Below, piece after piece: positions 52,878 to 62,784 of a DNA stretch of 64,000 nt; the stretch's first letter is position 1, and each line of letters starts with the position of its first letter. The DNA lies in contig JAKQNP010000002.1 in assembly GCA_029565675.1 (NCBI GenBank), positions 62,001 through 126,000 on the forward strand. The letters run 5' to 3'. The notes under the pieces were generated by a model. That model did no database searches and was not told where the DNA came from. It worked only from the letters and a program-made list of their open reading frames with translations. This stretch comes from a bacterium. Lineage in GTDB: Bacteria; Zhuqueibacterota; Zhuqueibacteria; Residuimicrobiales; Oceaniaggregativiventaceae. Made by a program: the position numbers and the translations under genes.

Positions 52878-54749
52878 ATGATCGCTGCGATTTGGCCAAT
52901 CAATGCCCGTATCTTGGGCGGAAAGCGGATCCCCGACTTTTTTCGCCTTTTCGCACTTTTTTGTCTCTGTCAGACCTTGCCGGTTTTGGCGCAGGAAAAT
53001 CTACCCATCCGACAGGTGCGTTTCCTCGGCAACGAATCGATCCCAGAGTCTGAACTGCGGGAACAACTCGGGCAAAAAGATGTGCGAGGATTTTCCCGCT
53101 TGCTGTTCTGGCAACCCGGCGATGACTTCAGCGGCACGGTCCTCAAACAAGACCTGCAGCGATTGCAAAACACCTATCAACGGCAAGGTTTTTTACAAGC
53201 GCGCATCGAAAGCGAAAAAATAATTTCTTCGGATGGTGAGTCGGTCGACCTGCTCTTTCGAATCGATGAAGGGCAGCCCGTTCTGGTCGATTCGGTCGCT
53301 TTTGTCATTTCGCCGGCGGATTCGCATGCCACAGTTCTGCTGATGGCTTTTGATCGAAAAAAGATGCGGCTCCATCCACCGATGCGTTTTCGCGATGATG
53401 AATTCGAAACCGATCACATCAGTCTGGCCCGCTATTTTTCTGCAGCCGGCTACCCCTTTGTAAAAATTCACCCCCTTTTCAGCGTCGATTCCACCCGCCA
53501 GCACGTAAGGATTGTCTATCGAATTGACACCGGCGTGCAATGCCGCTTCGGCCCGGTGCGGGTCATCGATAACCGTTACGTTGCAACGTCGTCGATTTTG
53601 AAGCAGATTGCCTTCCAGAGCGGCGAACTCGTCAGTGACGAAAAACTGCACAAGTCGCAAAAACAGATTTACCAGTTGGGTTTGTTCAATTTTGTTGTAC
53701 TGCGCTTGCTGCAGGAAGAGCTGAATGGCACCACTTTACCGGTGGAGGTGCGGGTCAGGGAAGCACAGCGCCTGACTGTCAAATGGGGCGTCGGTTATGG
53801 CAGGGAAGAACAATTCCGTACTTTTATCGACATCACACGGCTGGCTGTTCTGGGAAGGGATAGGCGGATCCGTTTGATCTTGCGCCATTCGAGCCTGGAA
53901 CCCTATCATGCCAATCTATCGTGGATCAAGCCCGCCGTGATTCTTCCCAGCATCAGCCTGGTCATCAATCCTTTTGTGCGGAGGGAGAAAGAGCCTGGTT
54001 TTACCATCGATCGATTGGGTTCTGCCTTTACTTTGCAAAGCCGCATTGCGGAGCAAACGGATGCTTCCATCAAATATTCTTTTGAACAGGATCGATTAAG
54101 CCTTTCCTCATTGATGCGCCGCGAAGCGCTTGACGACATCGAAGCCAAACTCTACAACAAATCGACAATAGAATTTGGTTTTTTTAGCGATCGCTCGTCT
54201 CCTGTTTTTAATCCATCCCGGGGTTATTCTTTGGGCTGTACAGCTGCCCTGTCTGGTGTAGGCTTGGACAGCGATTTTCATTATCTGCGTTCACTAGTCG
54301 ATTTTCGCCGCTATCGATCTTTTGCAGACCGCTGGATTTGGGCAATGCGCTTAAAAATCGGGGCGATCCAGCCGATTTGGGGAGATTCCATCACTCCAAT
54401 CGAAGAACGATTTTATGCAGGCGGCAGCACTTCGATCCGCGGCTGGTCACGTTCTCGGTTGGGACCTTCAGGGCAAAACAATGAGCCGTTGGGCGGCAAC
54501 AGCGTTGCCGAAATGAGTCAGGAATGCCGTTTTCCAATCTGGGGTCAGTTGTCCGGTGTGGCCTTTATTGAGGGTGGGAATGTCTGGACGCTCTCTTTTG
54601 CTTTTCCGCTGGACGAACTGCAGTATGCTGCTGGATGCGGATTGCGTTTGAATACACCAATCGGCCCAATCCGTCTGGATTTTGGCACCCCTGTCTTTAC
54701 CGGACGGCGTCCCTGGCAAGTTTTTCTCAGCTTTGGCCAGGCTTTTTAA
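52878..54749 (+). CDS. tamA: Omp85-family outer-membrane protein, TamA-like
   Basis: A 623-residue protein. A signal peptide covers about residues 1-38 (ending LPVLAQ) after a longish N-region. POTRA-like repeats cover about 42-300, the first being IRQVRFLGNESIPESELREQ. A 16-strand barrel follows, with the Omp85 signature FYAGGSTSIRGWSRSRLGP (about 513-531; RGW instead of RGY) and a terminal strand FLSFGQAF. Size fits TamA (577 in E. coli) rather than BamA (about 810), and a TamB homologue follows 11 bp later. The pair helps insert outer-membrane proteins or move lipid between membranes. Confidence 0.82.
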   Translation: MIAAIWPINARILGGKRIPDFFRLFALFCLCQTLPVLAQENLPIRQVRFLGNESIPESELREQLGQKDVRGFSRLLFWQPGDDFSGTVLKQDLQRLQNTYQRQGFLQARIESEKIISSDGESVDLLFRIDEGQPVLVDSVAFVISPADSHATVLLMAFDRKKMRLHPPMRFRDDEFETDHISLARYFSAAGYPFVKIHPLFSVDSTRQHVRIVYRIDTGVQCRFGPVRVIDNRYVATSSILKQIAFQSGELVSDEKLHKSQKQIYQLGLFNFVVLRLLQEELNGTTLPVEVRVREAQRLTVKWGVGYGREEQFRTFIDITRLAVLGRDRRIRLILRHSSLEPYHANLSWIKPAVILPSISLVINPFVRREKEPGFTIDRLGSAFTLQSRIAEQTDASIKYSFEQDRLSLSSLMRREALDDIEAKLYNKSTIEFGFFSDRSSPVFNPSRGYSLGCTAALSGVGLDSDFHYLRSLVDFRRYRSFADRWIWAMRLKIGAIQPIWGDSITPIEERFYAGGSTSIRGWSRSRLGPSGQNNEPLGGNSVAEMSQECRFPIWGQLSGVAFIEGGNVWTLSFAFPLDELQYAAGCGLRLNTPIGPIRLDFGTPVFTGRRPWQVFLSFGQAF

Positions 54750-54760
54750 CTGGAATATCG

Positions 54761-57700
54761 ATGAACAAAGCGCTGAAAATTCTTTTGCTCTTGTTGCTCT
54801 GGACAGCAGTGGTGTTGGCTCTCATCGCTGCATTGATTCAGACTCGACCGGCCAAAGAGCTGCTTAAAAAGCAAGCGGTTGCTCAAATTGCGCCGATTTT
54901 TGCTCAAAAGGTTTCGATCGGCCGGCTGCGTGGTAATTTTTTTACCCACCTGATCATCGAAGAGGTGACGGTGACCGATCAAACCGATACGGTTATCGCC
55001 ATTCCTCGTCTGGACATCTCTTACTACTTGCCGGCTTTGCTGCATAAAACGGCAGTGGTTCGCAGCTTAAGCGTTGACGATATTGTTCTTCGCCTGGTCC
55101 AAAGGGCTGATTCAACCTGGAATGTGCAAAACCTTTTGGTGCCGACAGAAACCGAAAGCCCATCGGACAGTTCGCCTTCGCAATCGGCGTGGCGATTCCA
55201 GGTACAGCAGGTAACACTCAATCGCGCAAGAATCGACATCCTGCCTTTGCAGCCTCTTCCCAGAGGAGTACCATCTCGGATCGACTTGAATGCGCGAGTG
55301 CAGGCTGCCGGCGGGCCTGGTTCTTTGGCGGTCGACCTCCATCGACTTCATATCGAACCTCTTAGCGCCGAGTCGGTTTTCGATTCTCTGACGACCAATC
55401 TGGCGTTGCAACGAGATACGCTCGTAGTGCATGCGCTTGATCTCTACAGCGGCCGCAGCCATGTCGAGGCACGCGGTTGGCTCGATCTGCGCCGCCTTTC
55501 AGCTTTTTCCCTGCAGGTCGACGGCTCGGCGCTGGATCTGAACGATCCGATTTGGCAATCGCCCTTTGCGCAGACCGGCGCGATCGATATCCATTTGCAG
55601 TTGATGTCCGACGGTGAAGACGGCCAGGGCGAACTGCAGCTGCGACACCAAAAGGAAGTCTTGCAGTTGCGTGGCGATTTTGCTCATTTAAACGAACGCC
55701 AACGTTTTGGCATCGCCGGACATTTTCGGCAAATCGATCTCGCAGTTTGGCTGAACAACGAGCAATGGCGGAGTGACATCGATGGAACATTTTCACTTAA
55801 AGCCTCCAGATCGCCATCCAATAGCTGGGATCTTCAGACGATCATCGATCTCGATTCATCGCAGGTGGCCTCGTTGAAGGTGTCGGATACAAAGGCCCAG
55901 GCGAGCGCTCGTCTGGGAACGCGGTTGCAGCACCTTAAAGCAAACGCCACTATCGAGAGCAAGGCCTTTTCCGCATCGCTGGCCGGCAGCCTCACAGGCG
56001 AAAAATATGAGGCAGCGATCAGGTTTGCTGACCTCAACTTGGCCGTTTTAACCGGAGACAGCAGTTGGCAGAGCGATCTGCAGGGGAGAGGAAAAATTCA
56101 CGGGCAAGGAATGCCCAATCACTCGCCTCTTTTCGATGCCGATTTGCGTTTGGCTCCGGGTTCGATTGCCGGCGTTCAGATGGATACTCTGGTATGTCGG
56201 GCAATTGCAGACCGCATCAGCCTGCAATTGCCGGAATTCCTTTTGCAGAGTGAAATGTTGAGCGCTAATGCCTCGGGGTGGATTGGCCTGGATAAAGAGG
56301 GCGAGATCGATTTTGAGGTGAGGCCTGGTGATCTCAGCAAACTGACTTTTTTGCCCGAGAATGCCGATTTTGACCTGGAAGGGCAAGTGGGTGGCACGGT
56401 ATCGGGTCGACTCGATTCTCTGTACCTGCAGGCGCAGGTGGAGTTGTTCGACTACTCCTGGCAGCAATGGAAGGGCGAGTCCTTGCGCGGTCCGATAACC
56501 GCTTCCTGGATAGCAGGTGAACCTAAAGCAGAAATAGATTGGTTTGCCAGCGGCTTGCACCAAGGCGCGACCAAGCTTCCGCAGGTTCGTATGGCAATAA
56601 CCGCCGAGATGGACTCTGCCGCTTATGAACTTCACCTGGAACACAATGACACTTTGCAGTTGTCCATGCAAGGTGGAGTCCGCTGGACACCGCATCAGTC
56701 CTTGACGATTGCTGCTCTGCAAGCCGATCTTTTGGGATCGAAATGGCATTCTGTTGAACCGATTTACCTGACTCATATCGATTCACTTTGGACACTGCAA
56801 GGGCTCTATTTTCTCTCGGAATCGCAATCCATCCTTGTCGAAGGTTCTTTTTTACCTGATCGTCATCTGGACCTGAGTTTGCATCTGTTGGATCTGTCCC
56901 TGCAACCGGTGCAGCAGTTATTTCCCGAGTGGCCATTGTTGGCGGGCCGAGCCAAACTGCACGGGCGAATTGTGGGACCTTTAATCGCCCCGCGCGTACA
57001 GATCGATTTTGCGTTCGACAACCTCACTTTGCAGCAGACCGAGCTTGGGCTGATTGCCGGACAGGCGACCGCAGATTCGGGAAGATTGGCTGCGGAGGTG
57101 AATTGGAAAGCCCCCGATTATTTCCTGAATTTAACCGGACAATTGCCGGCGACTTTTGATCTGACCAGCGAGCCGGTCATCGATTGGCGTCGGGATCGTC
57201 CCCTGCAAGCCACTTTGGTGGCAGAAAATGTCGATCTTTCGGTTCTTCGCCATCTTTCCGAGGATTTGACTCAGGTGCGCGGCCGCCTGAACAGCGGTTT
57301 ACAGATCAGCGGCAACTGGAATGAGGCCAAAATGGCCGGTGATCTTTTTCTCCAGAACGGTGCGGTGAAAGTTCCGATCGCCGGGCTCGACTATCGCGAT
57401 ATCTTGCTGAAGATGACTGCTACCGATCGCGCCGTGATCCTCGATACCGCTTATATTGCCAGCAATGACGGCAGGATGCGATTAAAGGGAAATCTGGCCT
57501 ATGCGGCTTCGTTTGACACGTTGTTGTTCAAGGAAATCGGCTTGCAGGCCTTTGCGGAAAATTTTCTTGCGGTGCAAAACCGGATGATGACTCTGCGCGT
57601 GGACGGCGAGGTGGGGGTGAGTGGTACACTGCAAAAACCGCTTTTGCAGGGCAATCTTTCCATTCCCAAATCGCAATTCAATCTCCAACCAACAGCCAAC

Positions 57701-58570
57701 GGGCCGGAAACCAAGCAGCCGGCGCTGTTGGCAAATTATAACCGACCTGACTCTGCCTACGAAAAGCCCTCTCGTTCTGGCGATTGGCTGCAAGAATTGC
57801 GCGGCTCAGTGCAGGTGAAAATCCCCCGCAACACCTGGATCCGCAGTTCGGATCTCAATATGGAGATATCAGGTGACGTGGCTGTTGTTAAGAGCGCCAC
57901 AGGATTCGAATTGTTCGGAACCATTGAGACATTGCGCGGCGCTTACGAATTGTATGGCAAGCGATTTGTCCTGCAAAAGGGAAAACTGGAATTTCTCGGA
58001 GGTCAGGAGATCAATCCTCAGGTCGATATCGAGGCGCTCTATTCATTTCGCGATAGCGACCGTGCAAAGCGACAGATGGCTCTTCAGCTCAGCGGCTCCC
58101 TTGATAAACCCGATTTTTCTTTTTTGTTGGATGGCATTGCAGTCGAGGAAAAGGACGCTTTTGCCTATTTGCTGTTCGGCCGTGGATTTGAAGCCTTGAC
58201 GATGGGCCAACGATCTGAATTGACAGAAGCACAGCCGGGATTGTTGAGCACCACCACCATGACAAACGTATTGGCTGGACAATTGGCCAATCAATTAACC
58301 GAGAGATTGCGCGGTGAGTTGGAACTCGATGTCATCGAATTTTCGGGGCAGGATGATTGGCGACAGGCAACGCTGCTGGTGGGCAAATACCTCACCAACA
58401 ATCTTTACCTCAGTTATGAACGGACCTTTGCGCTGGGCTACAGCACAGAGGTGGTGCCGGAGAAAATCAATCTCGAGTATGAAATCGGCCGCAACTGGTA
58501 TCTGCAGGCATCAAAAGGGGATGAGAAAACCACGGGTTTTGATCTGATCTGGAAAATAACTCGCCCATAA
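54761..58570 (+). CDS. tamB: Translocation/assembly module protein TamB
   Basis: A 1269-residue protein anchored by one N-terminal helix (ILLLLLLWTAVVLALIAALI) with a long periplasmic beta-taco body. The N-terminal part reads like an AsmA-type chorein domain (VSIGRLRGNFFTHLIIEEV). The C-terminal DUF490 domain is clear: RGAYELYGKRFVLQKGKLEF (about 1060), AYLLFGRGFEAL, LLVGKYLTNNLYLSYER and EYEIGRNWYLQASKG near the end. TamB-type proteins bridge the membranes for phospholipid transport and barrel assembly. The ATG at 54761 is chosen because it directly precedes the anchor; the longer frame lies inside tamA. Codon spacing to tamA is 11 bp. Confidence 0.9.
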   Translation: MNKALKILLLLLLWTAVVLALIAALIQTRPAKELLKKQAVAQIAPIFAQKVSIGRLRGNFFTHLIIEEVTVTDQTDTVIAIPRLDISYYLPALLHKTAVVRSLSVDDIVLRLVQRADSTWNVQNLLVPTETESPSDSSPSQSAWRFQVQQVTLNRARIDILPLQPLPRGVPSRIDLNARVQAAGGPGSLAVDLHRLHIEPLSAESVFDSLTTNLALQRDTLVVHALDLYSGRSHVEARGWLDLRRLSAFSLQVDGSALDLNDPIWQSPFAQTGAIDIHLQLMSDGEDGQGELQLRHQKEVLQLRGDFAHLNERQRFGIAGHFRQIDLAVWLNNEQWRSDIDGTFSLKASRSPSNSWDLQTIIDLDSSQVASLKVSDTKAQASARLGTRLQHLKANATIESKAFSASLAGSLTGEKYEAAIRFADLNLAVLTGDSSWQSDLQGRGKIHGQGMPNHSPLFDADLRLAPGSIAGVQMDTLVCRAIADRISLQLPEFLLQSEMLSANASGWIGLDKEGEIDFEVRPGDLSKLTFLPENADFDLEGQVGGTVSGRLDSLYLQAQVELFDYSWQQWKGESLRGPITASWIAGEPKAEIDWFASGLHQGATKLPQVRMAITAEMDSAAYELHLEHNDTLQLSMQGGVRWTPHQSLTIAALQADLLGSKWHSVEPIYLTHIDSLWTLQGLYFLSESQSILVEGSFLPDRHLDLSLHLLDLSLQPVQQLFPEWPLLAGRAKLHGRIVGPLIAPRVQIDFAFDNLTLQQTELGLIAGQATADSGRLAAEVNWKAPDYFLNLTGQLPATFDLTSEPVIDWRRDRPLQATLVAENVDLSVLRHLSEDLTQVRGRLNSGLQISGNWNEAKMAGDLFLQNGAVKVPIAGLDYRDILLKMTATDRAVILDTAYIASNDGRMRLKGNLAYAASFDTLLFKEIGLQAFAENFLAVQNRMMTLRVDGEVGVSGTLQKPLLQGNLSIPKSQFNLQPTANGPETKQPALLANYNRPDSAYEKPSRSGDWLQELRGSVQVKIPRNTWIRSSDLNMEISGDVAVVKSATGFELFGTIETLRGAYELYGKRFVLQKGKLEFLGGQEINPQVDIEALYSFRDSDRAKRQMALQLSGSLDKPDFSFLLDGIAVEEKDAFAYLLFGRGFEALTMGQRSELTEAQPGLLSTTTMTNVLAGQLANQLTERLRGELELDVIEFSGQDDWRQATLLVGKYLTNNLYLSYERTFALGYSTEVVPEKINLEYEIGRNWYLQASKGDEKTTGFDLIWKITRP

Positions 58571-58605
58571 AACCGCTTCAGGGTCGGCTTGGGCTGGAGG
58601 CCTGG

Positions 58606-59670
58606 ATGTTGAAACTGATCAAAAAAAGCGGCGAAAAAACCGGTTTGTCTCCTGGCAGTCTGGTGTTGACAGACAAAAAGCCCAACATCCCGGTTATCGT
58701 CCGGCAGACTGTCTACCATGCAGCTCATCTGCAGACTCAGGTGCTGGCGCCGGATTATGACTGGTCTGGAGTCAGAGGCAACTCCCACATCATCTGGCTG
58801 CAGTTGTCGGGCATTCACGATTTTGACTGGCTGGAAAAGCTTGGCGCGGCTTTTCAATTGGACCGACTGGTGTTGGAGGATATCGCCAACACTGCGCATC
58901 GACCCAAAAGCGAAAATTTTGGCGAATACCTCTATTTTGTGGGCAAGTTGATCGACTGGGATAGGGGCGAGAAAGAAATCAGTTCGGAGCAGATCAGCCT
59001 GGTTTTGGGCAGGGATTTTGTCCTCAGTTTTACTGAAAGAGAACGCGATATTTTCGACAACATCCATAAGCGCCTGCAAAACGAAGACGGCCGTTTGCGC
59101 AAGTCTGGCGCAGATTATCTCTTCTATACCCTTATCGATCTGCTGGTTGATCGCTATTTCAATGCTTTGGAAAAGTTGGGCGACGACATCGAGCAAGTCG
59201 AAGCAGCAATGATGAGCGATGGCGATCAGGCTTCAGTGCGCCATATCCATCATCTCAAGCGAGATCTGCTTTTTTTTCACAGATCGGTGTGGCCCTTGCG
59301 GGACGCGATCATCTCGCTGCAGCGGCTGGACACTCCGCTAATCGACAAAAAGACGACGCCCTATTTGCGGGATGTCAATGATCATGTTGTGCAGATCATC
59401 GATACGGTCGAAACTTTTCGCGATCTGACCTCCTCGCTGTTTGAAACCTTTCTGTCCCTTTCCGGAAATCGCATGAATGAGGTGATCAAGGTCTTGACTA
59501 TTATTTCGACGATTTTTATCCCCTTGACATTTCTCGTCGGCGTTTACGGTATGAATTTTCATTTTATGCCGGAACTCGGTTGGCAAAGCGGGTATTTTGC
59601 TGTTTGGGGAGTCATGATCCTGCTCGCATCGGCGATGTTGATCTATTTTAAGCGCAAAAAATGGCTTTAG
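58606..59670 (+). CDS. corA: Magnesium/cobalt transporter CorA
   Basis: A 354-residue membrane channel. It has an alpha/beta N-terminal cytoplasmic funnel (VLEDIANTAHRPKSENFGEY), a long stalk helix (about 150-290) and two C-terminal membrane helices. The selectivity motif YGMNFHFMPEL (Gly-Met-Asn, about 322-332) lies between them and the C terminus is basic (YFKRKKWL). The ATG at 58606 has a GGAGG site. It is last in the ddl-tamB run with a 35-bp gap. Its stop codon overlaps that of the facing metallophosphoesterase gene. Confidence 0.95.
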   Translation: MLKLIKKSGEKTGLSPGSLVLTDKKPNIPVIVRQTVYHAAHLQTQVLAPDYDWSGVRGNSHIIWLQLSGIHDFDWLEKLGAAFQLDRLVLEDIANTAHRPKSENFGEYLYFVGKLIDWDRGEKEISSEQISLVLGRDFVLSFTERERDIFDNIHKRLQNEDGRLRKSGADYLFYTLIDLLVDRYFNALEKLGDDIEQVEAAMMSDGDQASVRHIHHLKRDLLFFHRSVWPLRDAIISLQRLDTPLIDKKTTPYLRDVNDHVVQIIDTVETFRDLTSSLFETFLSLSGNRMNEVIKVLTIISTIFIPLTFLVGVYGMNFHFMPELGWQSGYFAVWGVMILLASAMLIYFKRKKWL

Positions 59671-61163
59671 CGGGCAGGACATAACTCGATTAATGCGATT
59701 TCCGGCGGGCTGTTGAATCGCAGCGGCAGATGAACCGTACCGATCCCGCGATTGACCTTCAAGCGGGTATACCCCAGGTCGTGAAAGCCTTCCATATAAC
59801 GCCTGCCCATGCCGATGCGCACCACCGGAGACCCGATAAACGGCAACTGCAGTTGACCGCCGTGTGTATGGCCGCTCAGAACCAGATCGACCTCCAGGCC
59901 GCGGGTGTGAACCGCGAGGTCAGGCGTGTGGCTGAGGAAAAGGCAAAAAGTCTTTTCCTCGCGACCAGCCAAGAGCGCCGGCAGGGCTTGATGGTGGAAG
60001 TTGTACGATACCCAGGTTCCCTGCGGAGAGCTAAAGTCTTCGGTTACTACCGTATTTTGCCCGACTTGCACGACCAGATCATCGAAATCATGTTCCCCGT
60101 CATGGGCGCTCCAGACGCCGATGGTGCCGCCGCGGATGCGGGTGGAAGAGGTGTCGGTCGCTTCAGCTTGCCAGTGCAGCGGTTCTGGCAAATCTTGCGG
60201 CCAAACCTTGGCAGCGATGCGGGTGTACAGCGACTCAGTTTCAGCTATAACAATAAACCGGTACCAGCGATTTTTTTCCGGCACCACGCCAGTGTCGGCG
60301 CTCTTTTCGCTGTCCAACCGGGTACCGTGCGCAGATAGATGCAAGCTCGGATGACCAGCATAGTTGCGCAGGCGATAGAAGCGATCCCATCCTCGATGCA
60401 TCTGCGAGTAAAAGGTCACACCAATCGCCGTGGCTTCGCCGGAAAGGCGGAACCGGCCGCTGAAGCGGTAGTTGTACCATTCTGGTGCCGATTCCGTGCG
60501 ATGCAGATGTGCATATGAATTTCGGTTCGACGGACCGGAACGCAACCAGCTCTCGGCCGAATCGCCTGCAACCGCAAAGCAAGCGCGCGATTGGGGCTTG
60601 TCCTCGGGAAAATCGACGCCCGCCAGCCATAGGGTTGCACCATGAACAACGGCTTGTCGGCTTTGATCGGCCAGGACAGTGACTCCAGTCGATGCCAGCA
60701 TCTCCAATAAAAGATTGCTGGTCTCTTTATCGTTGCTGAAATCGTGATTGCCGCGCACGGCGTAGACGCCATGCGGTGCAGCCAGGGCGTTTGCAAAGAG
60801 CTGAATCGCCTGCGCCTGTCGCTTAAAAGTCGCGGAATTGGGCTCTTCCAGCACCCTGCTGTGTTTAAAAAAATCGCCGGTAATGCAGATCAGATCGGGT
60901 TGCAGCGAATTCACCTTGTCGATGACCAGGCGTTCATAATCGGAAAATCCTGAAAGGTGGAGATCCGAGATATGGACGAGCCTGATCGGTCGTTCTGCAG
61001 TCTCCAACCGCTCGGAAACAATCCTTGTCTCGCTCACTTTTACCAGGTGCGGTTCAAAAAAGCGAGCATAAATAAAGCCTGCGCTTACCAGCGCCGCAAA
61101 AAGTAGCCAAAAAGGTTTTTGCATCTTGCCTAAAGATGGCATGTTGTGCGATTCCTGTTGCAT
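59667..61163 (-). CDS. Membrane-anchored metallophosphoesterase with an inserted beta-sandwich domain
   Basis: A 498-residue protein. An N-terminal membrane helix (about 17-33) is followed by a calcineurin-like phosphoesterase of the YkuE/YaeI type. It has HISDLHL (Asp67, His69), ITGDFF (Asp97), RGNHDF (Asn139, His140), LSHTPD (His412) and SGHTHGGQL (His432, His434). Between the GVD turn (about 185) and LSHTPD lie about 190 extra residues with a jelly-roll, concanavalin-like look (YNYRFSGRFRLSG, NRWYRFIVIAET, GTIGVWSAHDGEHDFDDLVV). Relatives act on UDP-diacylglucosamine-like or other phosphodiesters; here the insert may add binding. Starts at 61142 or 61124 are possible alternatives. The stop codons of this gene and corA share the sequence TTAG. 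Confidence 0.82.
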   Translation of the reverse strand: MQQESHNMPSLGKMQKPFWLLFAALVSAGFIYARFFEPHLVKVSETRIVSERLETAERPIRLVHISDLHLSGFSDYERLVIDKVNSLQPDLICITGDFFKHSRVLEEPNSATFKRQAQAIQLFANALAAPHGVYAVRGNHDFSNDKETSNLLLEMLASTGVTVLADQSRQAVVHGATLWLAGVDFPEDKPQSRACFAVAGDSAESWLRSGPSNRNSYAHLHRTESAPEWYNYRFSGRFRLSGEATAIGVTFYSQMHRGWDRFYRLRNYAGHPSLHLSAHGTRLDSEKSADTGVVPEKNRWYRFIVIAETESLYTRIAAKVWPQDLPEPLHWQAEATDTSSTRIRGGTIGVWSAHDGEHDFDDLVVQVGQNTVVTEDFSSPQGTWVSYNFHHQALPALLAGREEKTFCLFLSHTPDLAVHTRGLEVDLVLSGHTHGGQLQLPFIGSPVVRIGMGRRYMEGFHDLGYTRLKVNRGIGTVHLPLRFNSPPEIALIELCPAR

Positions 61164-61414
61164 GAAGGATCTTTGCTCAGATCATACGGTTTGAATACAC
61201 AATATAGAAAAAATGCAGTTAATATCCCTCGAAAATAATGCAGACCCTGTGAACTGTTGAGGGCAAAAGAAACAGGGATTGTGGTCAACCAAAAAAGGCG
61301 ATCGGTGTCGATGGTTGCATGGCCTATTCTGCAGCGTCGCTGGTTCACAGACTCGCCTCGGGACAACATTGGATTTGCTCTCTCTCGCCAGCATGCGATC
61401 CGGCAGGGTTTGGC
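61164..61414. other. Divergent gene-free stretch
   Basis: About 250 bp upstream of both the phosphoesterase and the DUF4432 gene. Open frames here have no ribosome-binding sites. No repeat-family copy is found. Confidence 0.35.
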
Positions 61415-61443
61415 TTGACTTTCAGAGAAGAAAAAGCTATTTT
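61415..61443 (+). promoter_or_regulatory. Promoter of the DUF4432 gene
   Basis: TTGACT at 61415-61420, a 17-bp spacer, TATTTT at 61438-61443. It predicts a leader of about 220 nt before the ATG at 61669. Confidence 0.6.
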
Positions 61444-61668
61444 CAAAAAAAACTTGATCCTAAACAATCTACAGCCAGTGTGGACGACCTGCAAGCGACG
61501 CCTGTCTCTGGATATTTCCTCAAAGCAGTGTTGTTGCTGCCACTCCTGGCCCAGCACCATCCAGTCGATCTGTTGGCGATTCGACGTGTAACGCCGAGTC
61601 CGGGATTGAGCAGTCTATTGGCAAAGGTAAAATCCAGAACTAACGCGACCTTGTCGAGGTGGTAAAAT

Positions 61669-62769
61669 ATGGCGAATCTCTTTGGCAAGAACTATAGCAA
61701 AGCCGAGCTGTTGCAAAGGGTGGGGGAAATGAGTCAGATCGGCGGAGTGAGGCCGATTGAGCTGGTCAATGGCTCGGAGCGGGGTGTACGCGCGCTGAAA
61801 TTCAATACCGGCAGCGGCCTGGAATTTCTGGTTGTGGCGGATCGCGCTCTGGATATCGCGGCTGCGCGTTATCGCGATATACCCTTGGATTGGCTTTCTC
61901 CGACCGGGCTGGTGGCGCCAGCTTTTTATGACAGCCTGGATTTGGGATGGTTGTGGTCGATGGGTGGCGGCCTGCTGGTCACTTGTGGATTGACACATGC
62001 CGGCCCTCCAGAACTAGACGGCGATGAAGAGCTGGGACTGCACGGCCGCATCGCCAATTCCGCCGGCCGTAATGTCGCCTTCGGAACGGATTGGGATGGA
62101 GACGATTACATGATTTGGGCCAGTGGCGAGGTACGCGAGAGCCGCTTGTTCGGCCCCAATCTGGTTCTCAAACGGATGATCACCTGCCGTCTTGGCGAGT
62201 CCAAGATTTGGCTCAAGGATGTGGTGGAAAACTGCGGTTTCGAGCCTTCTCCTTTGATGGTTCTCTACCATTGCAATATCGGCTTTCCGCTTGTAAACAG
62301 CGGGTCAGAACTTTTAGCGGTGGTCAATGACGTCGAGCCCCGGGACAAAGCAGCGGCCCGCGGGGTGGACGAATTCGATCGCTTTTCAGAACCGCTTCCC
62401 GGCTACGACGAACAGGTTTTTTTCATCGATCATGATACCGATGCGCAAGGCCGTGTGCATGTGGCTTTGGCCAACCGGCAATTTGCCAACAACCAGGGGC
62501 TGGGGATTTACCTGAGCTATCTCAAAGGAGAGCTCGGCCAGTATACCGAATGGAAAATGATGGGGCAGGGGGCTTATGTGGTGGGCATGGAGCCGGGCAA
62601 TTGCCGGCCGGAAGGCCGCACCCAGGCGCGTCGGCGCGGCGTATTGGAAATGTTGCCGCCAGGTGAAAGCCGCACCTTTCACCTGGAAATCGGTGTGATG
62701 GCCGATAACCATGAAATCCATGCTTTCGAAAATCGGTTTCTTGGGCTGGACGGCGAAATGCAAAGCTGA
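61669..62769 (+). CDS. DUF4432 / aldose-1-epimerase-like protein
   Basis: A 366-residue protein of the galactose-mutarotase-like beta-sandwich superfamily. It has FLVVADRALDIAAARYRDIPLDWLSPTG near the start (in parts, about 53-80), GLLVTCGLTHAGPPELDGD (about 105-123), GLHGRIAN with the conserved His, LMVLYHCNIGFPL and WKMMGQGAYVVGMEPGNC late. These match DUF4432 proteins, thought to act on sugars or sugar derivatives; the exact reaction is unproven. The ATG follows GAGGTGG. It stands alone and faces the next gene with a 15-bp gap and no visible terminator. Confidence 0.82.
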   Translation: MANLFGKNYSKAELLQRVGEMSQIGGVRPIELVNGSERGVRALKFNTGSGLEFLVVADRALDIAAARYRDIPLDWLSPTGLVAPAFYDSLDLGWLWSMGGGLLVTCGLTHAGPPELDGDEELGLHGRIANSAGRNVAFGTDWDGDDYMIWASGEVRESRLFGPNLVLKRMITCRLGESKIWLKDVVENCGFEPSPLMVLYHCNIGFPLVNSGSELLAVVNDVEPRDKAAARGVDEFDRFSEPLPGYDEQVFFIDHDTDAQGRVHVALANRQFANNQGLGIYLSYLKGELGQYTEWKMMGQGAYVVGMEPGNCRPEGRTQARRRGVLEMLPPGESRTFHLEIGVMADNHEIHAFENRFLGLDGEMQS

Positions 62770-62784
62770 AAGAAAACCGGCTGT

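Noticed and set aside
61279-61665. A 128-codon open frame ahead of the DUF4432 gene
   Set aside because: It contains the predicted TTGACT/TATTTT promoter, has no ribosome-binding site and shows no protein-like features.
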